Assembly: GCA_902777125.1 (NCBI GenBank)
Contig: CACYSQ010000002.1
Coordinates: forward strand, 62,001 to 126,000
Length of the DNA: 64,000 nucleotides
Origin: Ruminococcus flavefaciens
Lineage (GTDB): Bacteria; Bacillota; Clostridia; Oscillospirales; Ruminococcaceae
Reading direction: 5' to 3'
In this document: positions 9,109 through 18,295 of the stretch, in pieces
Position numbering within the stretch: the first letter of the stretch is position 1
Layout: each line of letters begins with the position of its first letter
Program-made: the position numbers and the translations under genes
The notes under the pieces: model-generated
Seen by the model: the letters and a program-made list of their open reading frames with translations, nothing else
Told to the model about the DNA's origin: nothing
The model's database searches: none

Positions 9109-10530
9109 ATGTTTGACAGCATTCATGAGGAATGCGGAGTTTTCGGCATATTCGAGAATGAGCGCGGAACTCCGGCTTCTTCTGTATATTTCGGGCTTTA
9201 TGCCCTCCAGCACCGCGGTCAGGAGAGCTGCGGCATAGCAGTTTGTGACGACGGTGTATTCAGACATAAACGTGCCGACGGTCTCGTATCTGAGGTCTTC
9301 ACAAGGGAAGAGCTTGAAAGGCTCGGAAGCGGTAATATGGCAGTAGGTCATGTACGCTATTCGACCACGGGCGGTCACAGCCACAACAATATCCAGCCTC
9401 TTGTTATCAGGCATATCAAGGGCAATATGGCTCTCGTCCACAACGGCAACCTCGTCAATGCACAGGAGCTAAGACGTTCCTTTGAGATGTCCGGTGCGAT
9501 ATTCCACGGCACCTCTGATACTGAGGCGATAGCCTATTCTATCGTCCGTGAGAGGCTCACGAGCAGCTCCACCGAGGAGGCTGTTGAACGGGCAATGCCT
9601 TACATAAAGGGTGCCTATTCCTGTATCCTCATGACTGCCACCAAGCTCATTGCCTTCCGCGATCCGAACGGCTTCCGTCCGCTTTGTATAGGCAAGGCTC
9701 ATGACGGCGCATATATCGTTGCATCGGAATCCTGTGCGCTTGAAACAGTCGGCGCTGAATTTGTGCGTGATGTCGAGGCAGGGGAGATAGTCGTTATAAG
9801 CAGCGAGGGACTTCGCTCGATAAGGACGAACTGCGGCAGAGAACGCAATATCTGCATTTTCGAGTATATCTACTTTGCCCGTCCCGATTCGGTCATCGAG
9901 GGCGTACCGGTACACCGTGCAAGGCTGACCGCAGGCAGGCTCCTTGCGAAAAACAGTCCTGTTGATGCGGATATAGTCATCGGCGTACCCGATTCCGGAC
10001 TTGATGCGGCTCTCGGCTACTCCTATGAGAGCGGCATACCCTACGGCATAGGATTCATCAAAAACAAGTACATCGGACGAAGCTTTATCCAGCCTGAACA
10101 GCACCAGCGTGAGAACGCGGTAAAGATCAAGCTCAACGCAGTCCGCGAGACCGTACAGGGAAAGCGAGTGGTCATGATAGACGATTCGATAGTGAGAGGC
10201 ACCACAAGTGCGCGTATAGTCCGGCTCCTGCGTGAAGCAGGTGCAAGTGAGGTACACGTCCGCATCTCATCGCCGCCCTTCCTGCACACCTGCCACTTCG
10301 GAACGGATATCGACTCTGAGGAGAACCTCATTGCCGGAAAGTGCAGTTCCACTGAGGAGATAGCGAAATACATAGGTGCGGACAGTCTTGCATATCTGCC
10401 GGTCGGCTGCCTCGGCGACCTCATAGATAACCGGTTCGGGTGCTGCAAGGGCTGCTTCACGGGTGATTATCCGGTGGATATATCCGGTGCAGGCACCAAG
10501 AATAAATTCGACGAGAAAATACATAAGTAA
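9109..10530 (+). CDS. purF: Amidophosphoribosyltransferase
   Basis: First committed step of purine synthesis: PRPP plus glutamine gives 5-phosphoribosylamine. Class II amidotransferase with the catalytic Cys in EECGVFGIF after an eight-residue propeptide. The PRPP-binding loop is VVMIDDSIVRGTTS. C-terminal cysteines (GCCKGC) fit the Fe-S form known from Bacillus PurF. At 473 residues it is full length. It follows the ANTAR gene by 13 bases, so purine entry is co-transcribed with ammonia assimilation rather than placed in a pur operon. Confidence 0.95.
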   Translation: MFDSIHEECGVFGIFENERGTPASSVYFGLYALQHRGQESCGIAVCDDGVFRHKRADGLVSEVFTREELERLGSGNMAVGHVRYSTTGGHSHNNIQPLVIRHIKGNMALVHNGNLVNAQELRRSFEMSGAIFHGTSDTEAIAYSIVRERLTSSSTEEAVERAMPYIKGAYSCILMTATKLIAFRDPNGFRPLCIGKAHDGAYIVASESCALETVGAEFVRDVEAGEIVVISSEGLRSIRTNCGRERNICIFEYIYFARPDSVIEGVPVHRARLTAGRLLAKNSPVDADIVIGVPDSGLDAALGYSYESGIPYGIGFIKNKYIGRSFIQPEQHQRENAVKIKLNAVRETVQGKRVVMIDDSIVRGTTSARIVRLLREAGASEVHVRISSPPFLHTCHFGTDIDSEENLIAGKCSSTEEIAKYIGADSLAYLPVGCLGDLIDNRFGCCKGCFTGDYPVDISGAGTKNKFDEKIHK

Positions 10531-10559
10531 AAGGCGACATACAGTATAACAGCTTTGAA

Positions 10560-10586
10560 GCCGTACATCAATGGCGATGTGCAGGC
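10560..10586 (+). promoter_or_regulatory. Hexaloop hairpin before asnB, candidate ANTAR target
   Basis: GTACATC pairs with GATGTGC (one U-G pair) and is extended by GCC/GGC across a bulged A. The loop is AATGGC, with A at position 1 and G at position 4 as ANTAR proteins require. The loop resembles the AATGAC loop before gltB, including the closing C-G pair. It lies in the 87-base purF-asnB gap, 32 bases before the asnB start. No second hairpin or terminator is obvious. Confidence 0.45.
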
Positions 10587-10617
10587 TAACATCTACAATT
10601 ATTCGGAGGAATAGAAA

Positions 10618-12198
10618 ATGTGTACGATAATGGCATACTGCGGCGCAAGCAGCAGTAAGGACAAGATCGCGGAGGCGCTTAGTGCAACGGTCTCGCGCGG
10701 TCCTGACGATCAGAGGATAAAGGAGGTCCTCGGAGGCTTTCTCGGCTTCCAGAGACTTTCGATAATGGGTCTCACTCCGGAGGGTATGCAGCCCTTTGAG
10801 CTGGACGGCGACTATGTTGTCTGCAACGGCGAGATATACGGCTTCCGGAAGCTCCGCGATGGCCTCATAAATCTCGGCTACAGCTTCAAAAGCGACAGCG
10901 ATTGCGAGATACTTCTTCCCCTGTACAGGGAGTACGGCACGGATATGTTCGCAATGCTCGATGCAGAGTTTGCCTGCGTCATCTATGACAGCTCCAGCGG
11001 CGAGTTCATCGCAGCCCGTGACCCGATAGGCATTCGTCCGCTGTATTACGGCAAATCTGCCGACGGTACAATGGTATTTGCAAGTGAGCCGAAGAACCTC
11101 GTCAAGCTCTGCAAGGAGATAATGCCGTTCCCGCCAGGTCACTACTACAAGAACGGCGAGTTCCGCTGCTACTGCGACATAACGGCAGTTGACAGCGTTA
11201 TACACGCCGAAATAGACGAGGTTTGCAGGAATATCCACGACAAGCTCGTTGCCGGAGTTGAAAAGCGTCTCGATGCCGATGCGAAGGTAGGCTTTCTCCT
11301 TTCGGGAGGCCTTGATTCCTCGCTGGTATGCGCCATTGCACAGAAAAAGAGCGATAAGCCGATAAGGACATTTGCTATCGGCATGAACACCGATGCTATC
11401 GACCTCAAATACGCAAAGCAGGTCGCTGACTACATCGGCAGTGACCACACGGAGGTCATCATCACAAAGGAAGACGTTCTTTCCGCCCTCGATGAGGTAA
11501 TAAAGCTCCTCGGAACGTTCGATATCACCACGATCCGTGCGAGCATGGGTATGTATCTTCTCTGCAAGGCTATCCATGAGCAGACCGATATCCGTGTTCT
11601 TCTCACAGGTGAGATATCAGACGAGCTTTTCGGCTACAAGTACACGGATTTTGCACCGTCCGCAGAGGCATTTCAGGCTGAGTCCGTAAAGCGTGTACAC
11701 GAGCTGCATATGTACGATGTGCTCCGTGCAGACCGCTGTATTTCGGTAAATTCGCTTGAAGCGAGAGTACCGTTCGGCGACCTTGATTTCGTGAAGTACG
11801 TCATGGCTGTTGACCCGGAAATGAAACTGAACAAGTACAACAAGGGCAAGTACCTCCTGCGTCACGCATTCGAGGGTGACTATCTGCCGCACGATATTCT
11901 TTACCGTGAAAAGGCAGCTTTCTCGGACGCTGTCGGACATTCAATGGTGGACTACCTCAAGGAGTATGCGGCAGGCTTCTATTCTGACGAGGAATTCGAG
12001 CTGAAATGCACGAAGTATAGCCATGCAAAGCCCTTTACAAAGGAATCGCTGCTCTACCGTGAGATATTCGAGAAATACTATCCCGGAAACAGTGCAATGA
12101 TCGTTGATTTCTGGATGCCGAACAAGGAGTGGGAGGGCTGCAATGTCAATGACCCGTCAGCCCGTGTCCTTTCCAACTACGGTGCAAGCGGAGAATGA
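10618..12198 (+). CDS. asnB: Asparagine synthase (glutamine-hydrolysing), operon copy
   Basis: Makes asparagine from aspartate, glutamine and ATP. The N-terminal nucleophile is Cys2 (MCTIMAYCG), RGPDD lies in the glutaminase domain, and the ATP-pyrophosphatase loop is LLSGGLDSS. At 526 residues it has the length of the bacterial family. A GGAGG site precedes the ATG by 8 bases. It is the last gene of the nitrogen operon and distinct from the 629-residue asnB at 14.6 kb. The leader hairpin suggests separate regulation within the operon. Confidence 0.94.
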   Translation: MCTIMAYCGASSSKDKIAEALSATVSRGPDDQRIKEVLGGFLGFQRLSIMGLTPEGMQPFELDGDYVVCNGEIYGFRKLRDGLINLGYSFKSDSDCEILLPLYREYGTDMFAMLDAEFACVIYDSSSGEFIAARDPIGIRPLYYGKSADGTMVFASEPKNLVKLCKEIMPFPPGHYYKNGEFRCYCDITAVDSVIHAEIDEVCRNIHDKLVAGVEKRLDADAKVGFLLSGGLDSSLVCAIAQKKSDKPIRTFAIGMNTDAIDLKYAKQVADYIGSDHTEVIITKEDVLSALDEVIKLLGTFDITTIRASMGMYLLCKAIHEQTDIRVLLTGEISDELFGYKYTDFAPSAEAFQAESVKRVHELHMYDVLRADRCISVNSLEARVPFGDLDFVKYVMAVDPEMKLNKYNKGKYLLRHAFEGDYLPHDILYREKAAFSDAVGHSMVDYLKEYAAGFYSDEEFELKCTKYSHAKPFTKESLLYREIFEKYYPGNSAMIVDFWMPNKEWEGCNVNDPSARVLSNYGASGE

Positions 12199-12252
12199 AA
12201 AAAATCCCGATACATTAGCGTAGTGCCCATACGGAAGTATTATTAGAACTCA

Positions 12253-12288
12253 CTGGGGAAAACCTTTCTGAGGAAGGTTCTTCCCCAG
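12253..12288. repeat. Long hairpin, terminator-like repeat
   Basis: CTGGGGAA plus AACCTT pair with AAGGTT and TTCCCCAG across one bulged C, giving a 14-bp stem. It lies 55 bases after asnB but lacks a clean T-run (it is followed by ACCCCTTTT). It may end asnB transcription or be an interspersed palindromic repeat. The 12199-12543 gap holds only this and the next repeat. Confidence 0.55.
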
Positions 12289-12314
12289 ACCCCTTTTCAA
12301 AGACTTTATTATGG

Positions 12315-12402
12315 TTTTTTCCGTGACGGTACACGTTTCAACAACAAAAAACAAAGCGCTACTTTTTTAAGTAGCGCTAATTATGTACCGTCACGAAAAA
12401 AA
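12315..12402. repeat. Miniature inverted-repeat element, copy A
   Basis: Outer inverted repeats GTGACGGTAC (12323-12332) and GTACCGTCAC (12385-12394) enclose an inner hairpin AGCGCTAC/GTAGCGCT. T- and A-runs flank the ends. A second copy in the opposite orientation lies at 52904-52980. No coding capacity. It resembles a MITE or mobile palindrome. Confidence 0.7.
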
Positions 12403-12543
12403 CAAAAAGAAAAGGCTTTGAATAGAGTTTGAAAGCACTTTTATCAAAAAGTCTTGCTCAATAATCCTAATAAACACTTCTATATGAGCATTGCGCTATG
12501 TATCGGATTATTTACAATTATTAGTTCCTGTATCACTGACAGA

Positions 12544-13098
12544 TCAGGAAATTTTCAGCGAACCGAGAACAGCCTGTGTTTCGGGACTGTCAAAGCTGAA
12601 GCCTGCACAGGAAACACGCAGGAACTTGCCGCCGGACTTACCGTATAATTCAAATCCGCCGCCGAAGTCGTTTCCGTACTGGAAGCCTGTCCACTCAATG
12701 CTGCCGATTGTCGTTGCGGGAATGTCCTTCTGCTCGTTGGTATAGGTCTTCTTGTTGTATTCATAGTGCTGCTTCTGAACGTTTTCTTCTTCGCACATGA
12801 AGTCAAAATACTTGAAGTCGGACTTCTTTACCGAGCAGAATTCCGGAGCGTTCTCATCTAAGACATCGCCCTTTCTGAGCTTCCAGCCATCGGGGACCAT
12901 GACAGTGTAAATTCCCCATGTCTGCTCAGCACCGGTTATTTCAGCCGCATTTTCTGTAGGAGCTTCGCTTACGGGATCAGAAACCTCAGCGGGAGAAGTA
13001 TCAGCCTTTGAGGAGCTGCTGCTTCCGCAGCCTGTGAGGGCGAATGCCATATTTGCAGCCATAAGAACAGCCGCAGTTTTAACGATCATGTTTTTCAT
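12544..13098 (-). CDS. Secreted lipoprotein of unknown function
   Basis: 184 residues. The signal peptide ends in a lipobox (ALTGC), followed by a serine-rich and acidic linker of about 45 residues that is probably disordered. A compact C-terminal domain (WGIYTVMVPDGWKLRKGD onward) then follows. No enzyme motif was recognised. It is expected on the outer face of the membrane. Single gene with an AGGTAA site before the ATG; the neighbours suggest no pathway. Confidence 0.8.
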   Translation of the reverse strand: MKNMIVKTAAVLMAANMAFALTGCGSSSSSKADTSPAEVSDPVSEAPTENAAEITGAEQTWGIYTVMVPDGWKLRKGDVLDENAPEFCSVKKSDFKYFDFMCEEENVQKQHYEYNKKTYTNEQKDIPATTIGSIEWTGFQYGNDFGGGFELYGKSGGKFLRVSCAGFSFDSPETQAVLGSLKIS

Positions 13099-13197
13099 AA
13101 TAGTTTACCTCCAATTGTCATGTTTTTGCACAGAAAATTATACCAGATCGTTCCGAGTATGTCAAGCAGAGCGTCCTGAAAACCGCCGTATATGAGG

Positions 13198-14388
13198 TCA
13201 TGAGCTTTTCTCGGGCTGAGGCTGCTGGTTGCTGTAGAGCAGCTTCAGTATTATCGGCGTGAGCACAGAAGAAACGATTATCAGCACAATGACAGATGCG
13301 AAATATTTCTCGTCGAGCATCTCTACGGACAAGCCTTTCTGTGCGACTATCAGTGCGACCTCACCGCGGGTCATCATTCCGACGCCTACTTTAAGGCTGT
13401 CACGGAAGCTGTACTTCATGATCTTTGCTATAAGTCCGCAGCCGACGACCTTTGCGAGCAGGGCAACTGCAACGAAGCCTGCCGAGAACAGAGCCAGCTC
13501 CTTGTCGAAGCCGCTGAGAGTGGTTTTCAGACCGATACTTGCAAAGAATACAGGTCCGAACAGCATATACGAATTAATGTCTATCTTGCGGGCTATGTAG
13601 TCGGAATCGTTCAGGCTGCAAAGGATAAGTCCGGCAACGTAAGCGCCTGTGATATCGGCGATACCGAAGAATTCCTCCGCTGCAAAAGCCATGAACATAC
13701 ACAGTGCAAGCCCGAGGATAGGTATTCTCCTCTGGTGAGGGTGACGCTTGTCGATGAACTTGAAGACATAGTACATAATGAAGCCTATGCAGATGCTCAG
13801 GACAATGAAAAGGCCCGTATTGATAAGAACGTCAGTGGGTTTGGAATCGGGGTTCTTGAAGCCTATGACGAAGGTGAGGACGATAATTCCGATAACGTCG
13901 TCGATTATCGCGGCACTGAGTATCAGAGTGCCGACAGCCTCCTTGATATGACCGAGCTCCTTCAAAGTCTGAGCGGTTATGCCTACCGAGGTCGCCGTCA
14001 TAATGGTACCGATGAAAACAGCCCGGTAGAAGCTGTCGCTGCCGACCGCTGAGAAGCCGTAGAAGCAGCTATAGAGCAGCGTACCACCGACAAGCGGGAA
14101 GAATACCCCGACACAGGCTACGGCAAATGCTTTTGGACCTGTCCTGAGAAGCTCCCTCATGTTCGTTTCAAGTCCGGCGCTGAACATCAGCATAACAACA
14201 CCTATCTCCGCTATAAGCGAGAGGTAATCCGAAGTCCCGACAAAGCCGAAGCAGCAGGGACCTATGAGAAGTCCGGCGATTATCTCACCGACCACCTGCG
14301 GTGCTTTGAGCTTCTGCGCGATAAGACCGCAGAGCTTTGCGGAAACTATGATAATAGAAAGATCTCTGAAAAAATCTATCCTGTCCAA
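13198..14388 (-). CDS. Cation/proton antiporter, CPA2 (KefB/NapA-type) family
   Basis: 396-residue integral membrane protein with about 12 hydrophobic segments. It starts with the family pattern AKLCGLIAQKLKAPQVVGEIIAGLLIGP and contains AAIIDDVIGIIVL, the paired acidic DD of CPA2 exchangers that carries ions. It probably exchanges Na+ or K+ for H+. No C-terminal TrkA-N domain is present, so it is the short form. Transcribed opposite to both asnB genes. Confidence 0.87.
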   Translation of the reverse strand: MDRIDFFRDLSIIIVSAKLCGLIAQKLKAPQVVGEIIAGLLIGPCCFGFVGTSDYLSLIAEIGVVMLMFSAGLETNMRELLRTGPKAFAVACVGVFFPLVGGTLLYSCFYGFSAVGSDSFYRAVFIGTIMTATSVGITAQTLKELGHIKEAVGTLILSAAIIDDVIGIIVLTFVIGFKNPDSKPTDVLINTGLFIVLSICIGFIMYYVFKFIDKRHPHQRRIPILGLALCMFMAFAAEEFFGIADITGAYVAGLILCSLNDSDYIARKIDINSYMLFGPVFFASIGLKTTLSGFDKELALFSAGFVAVALLAKVVGCGLIAKIMKYSFRDSLKVGVGMMTRGEVALIVAQKGLSVEMLDEKYFASVIVLIIVSSVLTPIILKLLYSNQQPQPEKSS

Positions 14389-14510
14389 AAATACGACCTC
14401 CTGTTGAACTATGATATCCCCAAGAAGATATTATATCACTGATCGGAGGCAATTGCAACCTCCGGTAGAATTTTTTTCAGAAAAAAAGCAAAGAAATTTC
14501 ATTGTTGAGG

Positions 14511-14567
14511 TTGCAAAAATCTGTAAGATGTAGTATAATAATTTATTAGAGGTCTGATATGACCTCT
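14511..14567 (+). promoter_or_regulatory. Promoter and 5' hairpin of second asnB
   Basis: TTGCAA (14511-14516), a 17-base spacer and TATAAT (14534-14539). The transcript would begin near 14546, so a perfect 7-bp hairpin (AGAGGTC, loop TGATAT, GACCTCT; 14548-14567) lies at its extreme 5' end. Such hairpins often stabilise mRNA. The hexaloop lacks the ANTAR A1/G4 bases. Confidence 0.65.
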
Positions 14568-14589
14568 GAATGTCTAAGGAGGCATTTTT

Positions 14590-16479
14590 ATGTGCGGAAT
14601 AGTTGGTTTTACAAATACTGAAAGCAATGCAGGACAGATACTCGGCGAGATGATGGACCGTATCCGTCACCGCGGTCCCGATGCGGATGGCAGGTATATT
14701 GACGAGGATATAGCTCTCGGTCACCGCAGGCTCAGTATCATCGACATCTCCTCGCAGGGCGACCAGCCTATCTTCAATGAGGACGGCTCGCTCGTCATAA
14801 TCTTCAACGGCGAGATATACAACTATGCTGATATAAGGGAAAGGCTCGTGGCTGCCGGTCACACCTTCCGCACCAATACCGATACCGAGGTGCTTATCCA
14901 CGGCTACGAGGAGTACGGCACAAAGCTCCTGACCATGCTCAGGGGAATGTTCTCCTTCGTTATCTGGGACAAGAAAAAGAAGGAGCTTTTCGGAGCAAGG
15001 GATTTCTTCGGCATCAAGCCGATGTACTACGCTATGATGAATGGCACCTTCATGTTCGGTTCGGAGATAAAGAGCTTCCTGCCTCACCCCGCTTTCGTGA
15101 AGGAGCTGAATACGGACGTTCTGGAGAATTACCTCACGTTCCAGTATTCTCCCACTGACGAGACCTTCTTCAAAAATGTGTATAAGCTCCCGCCTGCACA
15201 CTGCTTCATGTATAAGGACGGCAAGCTCAGCATAAAGCGCTACTGGGACATTCACTTCCGTGCGGACGGAAAGCCCGGTCTCGATGACTGGACCGAGAGT
15301 ATTTCCGGTGTTATGCACGACTCTGTAAGAGCTCACAAGATCGCTGATGTAGAGGTAGGCTCATTCCTTTCAAGCGGCGTGGATTCGAGCTATATAGCTT
15401 CTCTTGCAGATGTTGACAAGACCTTCACGGTCGGCTTCGGCGGCGATGAAAAATACAACGAGATAGGCTGGGCAAAGCGCTTCTCCAAGGCTATCGGCAA
15501 GGAGAATACCAGCAAGGTCATCTCCCCGGAGGAATACTGGGGCAGCCTCAGAAAGATACAGTACCATATGGACGAACCCCTCGCTGACCCATCTGCGGTA
15601 GCACTGTTCTTCGTCTGCAATATCGCCTCGGAAAGACTCAAGGTAGTGCTTTCCGGTGAGGGCGCCGACGAGATATTCGGCGGCTATAACGTCTACAGTG
15701 ACCCAGACGGTACGCTCTACGACAAGCTTCCACGCATTATAAGAAGGGGAGTGGGCAGCGTTGCTTCAAGGCTTCCCGAAAAGAGGGGAGTGAACTTCTT
15801 CGTCCGCAAGGGCAAGGACGTAGAGGAGCGCTTCATAGGCAATGCCTATATCTTCTCCCCGAAGCAGAGAAAGTCCATACTGAAGATCACTACAGATGCG
15901 CCTGAGCCCTATGCACTCACTAAGAAATTCTACGACAAGGTAAGCGATAAGGACGACGTTACCAAAATGCAGTACCTTGATCTCCATATGTGGTTGGCAG
16001 GGGATATCCTCCTCAAAGCCGACAAGATGAGCATGGCACATTCCCTTGAGCTGAGAGTACCGTTCCTCGATAAGGAGGTAATGCGTCTTGCCGAGAGGAT
16101 ACCGACAAAGTACAGGGTAACTCACGACAAGTCCACAAAGGAAACCAAATACATCACAAAATACGCTATGAGGCTTGCTGCAAAGCGCGATACTCCGCGT
16201 GAGACCGCTGATACAGCCGCTAAGAAGAAGCTCGGCTTCCCGGTACCGATAAGGGTATGGCTGAAGGAGGATAAGTATTACTCGATCGTCCGCGATGCCT
16301 TTACAAGCGATGCAGCACTCAAATTCTTCAATCAGGAGCCGCTAATCAAGCTCCTCGACGACCATCGTGACGGAAAGGCTGACAACAGCCGCAAGATATG
16401 GACTGTTTTCACATTCCTTGTATGGTACTCTGTGTATTTTGAGAATGACGGAAAGGAGCCTGTATGGCAAGCATCGTAA
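14590..16479 (+). CDS. asnB: Asparagine synthase (glutamine-hydrolysing), long form
   Basis: 629 residues. Cys2 of MCGIVGF is the glutaminase nucleophile; RHRGPDADG and FNGEIYNY are typical of the family, and the ATP-pyrophosphatase loop is FLSSGVDSS. AHSLELRVPFLD is the conserved C-terminal motif. This is the AsnB/AsnH-like class longer than the operon copy. TAAGGAGG lies 7 bases before the ATG. It overlaps the following HD gene by 16 bases, so the two are translationally coupled. Confidence 0.94.
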   Translation: MCGIVGFTNTESNAGQILGEMMDRIRHRGPDADGRYIDEDIALGHRRLSIIDISSQGDQPIFNEDGSLVIIFNGEIYNYADIRERLVAAGHTFRTNTDTEVLIHGYEEYGTKLLTMLRGMFSFVIWDKKKKELFGARDFFGIKPMYYAMMNGTFMFGSEIKSFLPHPAFVKELNTDVLENYLTFQYSPTDETFFKNVYKLPPAHCFMYKDGKLSIKRYWDIHFRADGKPGLDDWTESISGVMHDSVRAHKIADVEVGSFLSSGVDSSYIASLADVDKTFTVGFGGDEKYNEIGWAKRFSKAIGKENTSKVISPEEYWGSLRKIQYHMDEPLADPSAVALFFVCNIASERLKVVLSGEGADEIFGGYNVYSDPDGTLYDKLPRIIRRGVGSVASRLPEKRGVNFFVRKGKDVEERFIGNAYIFSPKQRKSILKITTDAPEPYALTKKFYDKVSDKDDVTKMQYLDLHMWLAGDILLKADKMSMAHSLELRVPFLDKEVMRLAERIPTKYRVTHDKSTKETKYITKYAMRLAAKRDTPRETADTAAKKKLGFPVPIRVWLKEDKYYSIVRDAFTSDAALKFFNQEPLIKLLDDHRDGKADNSRKIWTVFTFLVWYSVYFENDGKEPVWQAS

Positions 16480-17132
16480 CCTATAAGTATATCAAGCAGA
16501 ACCCCGATATTATGGAGTATATCAGGAGGGCGGACAGTGCTCTCGAAGCCCTCGGCTATACCGAGCATTCCTTTGCTCATGTGGAAAGGGTAGCGGCAAC
16601 TTCAAGCATGATTCTTTCGACTCTCGGCTATGAGCCGCGTACCGTCGAGCTTGCGAAAATAGCCTCGATAATGCACGATATCGGCAACGTTATAAACCGC
16701 GTTGACCATGCACAGAGCGGTGCTGTAATGGCTTTCCGGCTTCTCGACAACCTGAGTATGCCGGCTGACGAGATATGCTCGGTCATCTCCGCGATAGGCA
16801 ATCACGATGAGGGAACAGGTCAGCCGCTCGACCCCATTTCCGCAGCTCTCATCATCGGTGACAAGACCGATGTAAGAAGATCAAGGGTACGCAATACCGA
16901 TCTCCTTACGTTCGATATCCACGACAGGGTCAACTATGCTGTTGAGCGTTCATCTGTAAGTATAACCGAGGATAAGCGCTCGATAATCCTTGACCTCTGC
17001 ATTGATACAGAGATATCGTCCGTTCTTGAATATTTCGAGATATTCCTCGACCGTATGCTGCTTTGCAGAAGGGCTTCGGAATTCCTGAATGTCGATTTCG
17101 GAATGGTTATAAACGGAAATAAAATACTATAA
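16464..17132 (+). CDS. HD-domain phosphohydrolase-like protein
   Basis: 222 residues. The HD metal motifs are visible: H in SFAHVERVA, the central MHDIGN, and later IGNHDEGTG. HD proteins hydrolyse phosphoesters of nucleotides or second messengers; the substrate is unknown here. It overlaps asnB by 16 bases and precedes pyrB by 16 bases, so it is probably co-transcribed with amino-acid and pyrimidine genes. Confidence 0.82.
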   Translation: MASIVTYKYIKQNPDIMEYIRRADSALEALGYTEHSFAHVERVAATSSMILSTLGYEPRTVELAKIASIMHDIGNVINRVDHAQSGAVMAFRLLDNLSMPADEICSVISAIGNHDEGTGQPLDPISAALIIGDKTDVRRSRVRNTDLLTFDIHDRVNYAVERSSVSITEDKRSIILDLCIDTEISSVLEYFEIFLDRMLLCRRASEFLNVDFGMVINGNKIL

Positions 17133-17148
17133 GTCGGAGGTAAAAAAT

Positions 17149-18231
17149 ATGCGTTCGGAATATCAGCATCTCATTGATCTAAGCGACTATCCGGTCTCAT
17201 GGTGGAAGGGCGTTGTTGAGCTTGGCGAGGAGATACGAAACGACCCGTCAAAGTTTGCACATGAGTGCGACGGAAAGGTCATGGCTACACTTTTCTATGA
17301 GCCCTCGACCCGTACACAGATGTCCTTCCAGACCGCGATGATAAGGCTTGGCGGCAAGATAATCGGCTTCGATAACCCCATGAATTCATCGGTCTCAAAG
17401 GGTGAAACTATCAAGGATACCACTAAGATAGTCAGCAGCTATGCCGATGTTCTTGTTATCCGTCACCCTATAGCCGGCGCTGCGAAGGCTGCCTCGCTTA
17501 CAGCTGAGTGTCCCGTTATAAACGCGGGGGACGGGGGACACCTCCACCCCACACAGACCCTCACTGATCTTCTGACACTTAAAATCGAGAAAAAACGCCT
17601 TTCAGGACTGACTATCGGTATGTGCGGAGACCTCATAAACGGCAGGACCGTTCATTCGCTCTGCAAGGCGCTGAGTATGTTCAAGGACAACAGGTTCATC
17701 TTCATTTCAACTCCCGAGCTGAGAATGCCTGCTTATATCAAGGATATCATCAAGGCTAACGGCAGTACCTTCGAGGAGGTCGATACTATCGAGGAAGCTA
17801 TCGGTTCTCTGGACGTCCTCTATATGACGAGGATACAGCAGGAACGCTTTGCGAGCCGTGAGGACTACCTTACACAGAAGAATACATACGTCCTCGACAG
17901 CCGCAAGATGCAGCTTGCCAAGAGGGATATGATCGTTATGCACCCGCTCCCGAGGGTTGACGAGATAACTGTTGAGGTCGATGACGACAGCAGAGCAAAG
18001 TATTTCACTCAGGCGAAGTACGGCGTTTTCGTAAGAATGGCGCTTATACTCACGATACTGCGCGATAAGAAGCCTTCCGAGACACTGAAGGGCAGGGTAT
18101 ACAACAAGGTATGCTGCGATAATCCCAAGTGCATAACCAACCATGAGCTTTATCTTCCCAAGAGCTTCCTTTCAAGCGGTGACGAAACGCTCCTTGAATG
18201 CGAATACTGCGACGAAAGAAAGCTTATATAA
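17149..18231 (+). CDS. pyrB: Aspartate carbamoyltransferase with fused PyrI-type zinc domain
   Basis: Condenses carbamoyl phosphate with aspartate in pyrimidine synthesis. The carbamoyl-phosphate loop is PSTRTQMSF, then DGGHLHPTQTLTDL and HPLPRVDEI. The catalytic chain ends near residue 305. The last 45 residues carry four cysteines spaced C-x4-C-x22-C-x2-C (CDNPKC and CEYC), almost the spacing of the E. coli PyrI zinc domain (C-x4-C-x23-C-x2-C). The nucleotide-binding allosteric domain of PyrI is absent. At 360 residues it is longer than ordinary PyrB (about 310). CGGAGG lies upstream of the ATG. Confidence 0.93.
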   Translation: MRSEYQHLIDLSDYPVSWWKGVVELGEEIRNDPSKFAHECDGKVMATLFYEPSTRTQMSFQTAMIRLGGKIIGFDNPMNSSVSKGETIKDTTKIVSSYADVLVIRHPIAGAAKAASLTAECPVINAGDGGHLHPTQTLTDLLTLKIEKKRLSGLTIGMCGDLINGRTVHSLCKALSMFKDNRFIFISTPELRMPAYIKDIIKANGSTFEEVDTIEEAIGSLDVLYMTRIQQERFASREDYLTQKNTYVLDSRKMQLAKRDMIVMHPLPRVDEITVEVDDDSRAKYFTQAKYGVFVRMALILTILRDKKPSETLKGRVYNKVCCDNPKCITNHELYLPKSFLSSGDETLLECEYCDERKLI

Positions 18232-18242
18232 TGTAAAAAATG

Positions 18243-18268
18243 CGGACGGTCAATGACCGTCCGTTTAT
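18243..18268. terminator. Terminator after pyrB
   Basis: CGGACGGTC pairs perfectly with GACCGTCCG over a three-base loop, followed by a T-rich run. An A-run precedes it, so it may also stop transcripts from the opposite strand. Confidence 0.85.
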
Positions 18269-18278
18269 TTTTACGCAA

Positions 18279-18292
18279 AAAGTTGCACCAAA
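18279..18292 (+). repeat. Extra copy of dif-like arm AAAGTTGCACCAAA
   Basis: The same 14 bases form the left arm of the dif-like site at 19825-19838. The two direct copies bracket the recombinase-Nudix pair. Confidence 0.7.
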
Positions 18293-18295
18293 TAT

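Noticed and set aside
14548-14567. Hexaloop hairpin before the second asnB as an ANTAR target
   Set aside because: Loop TGATAT lacks A at position 1 and G at position 4; kept only as a 5' stabilising hairpin.
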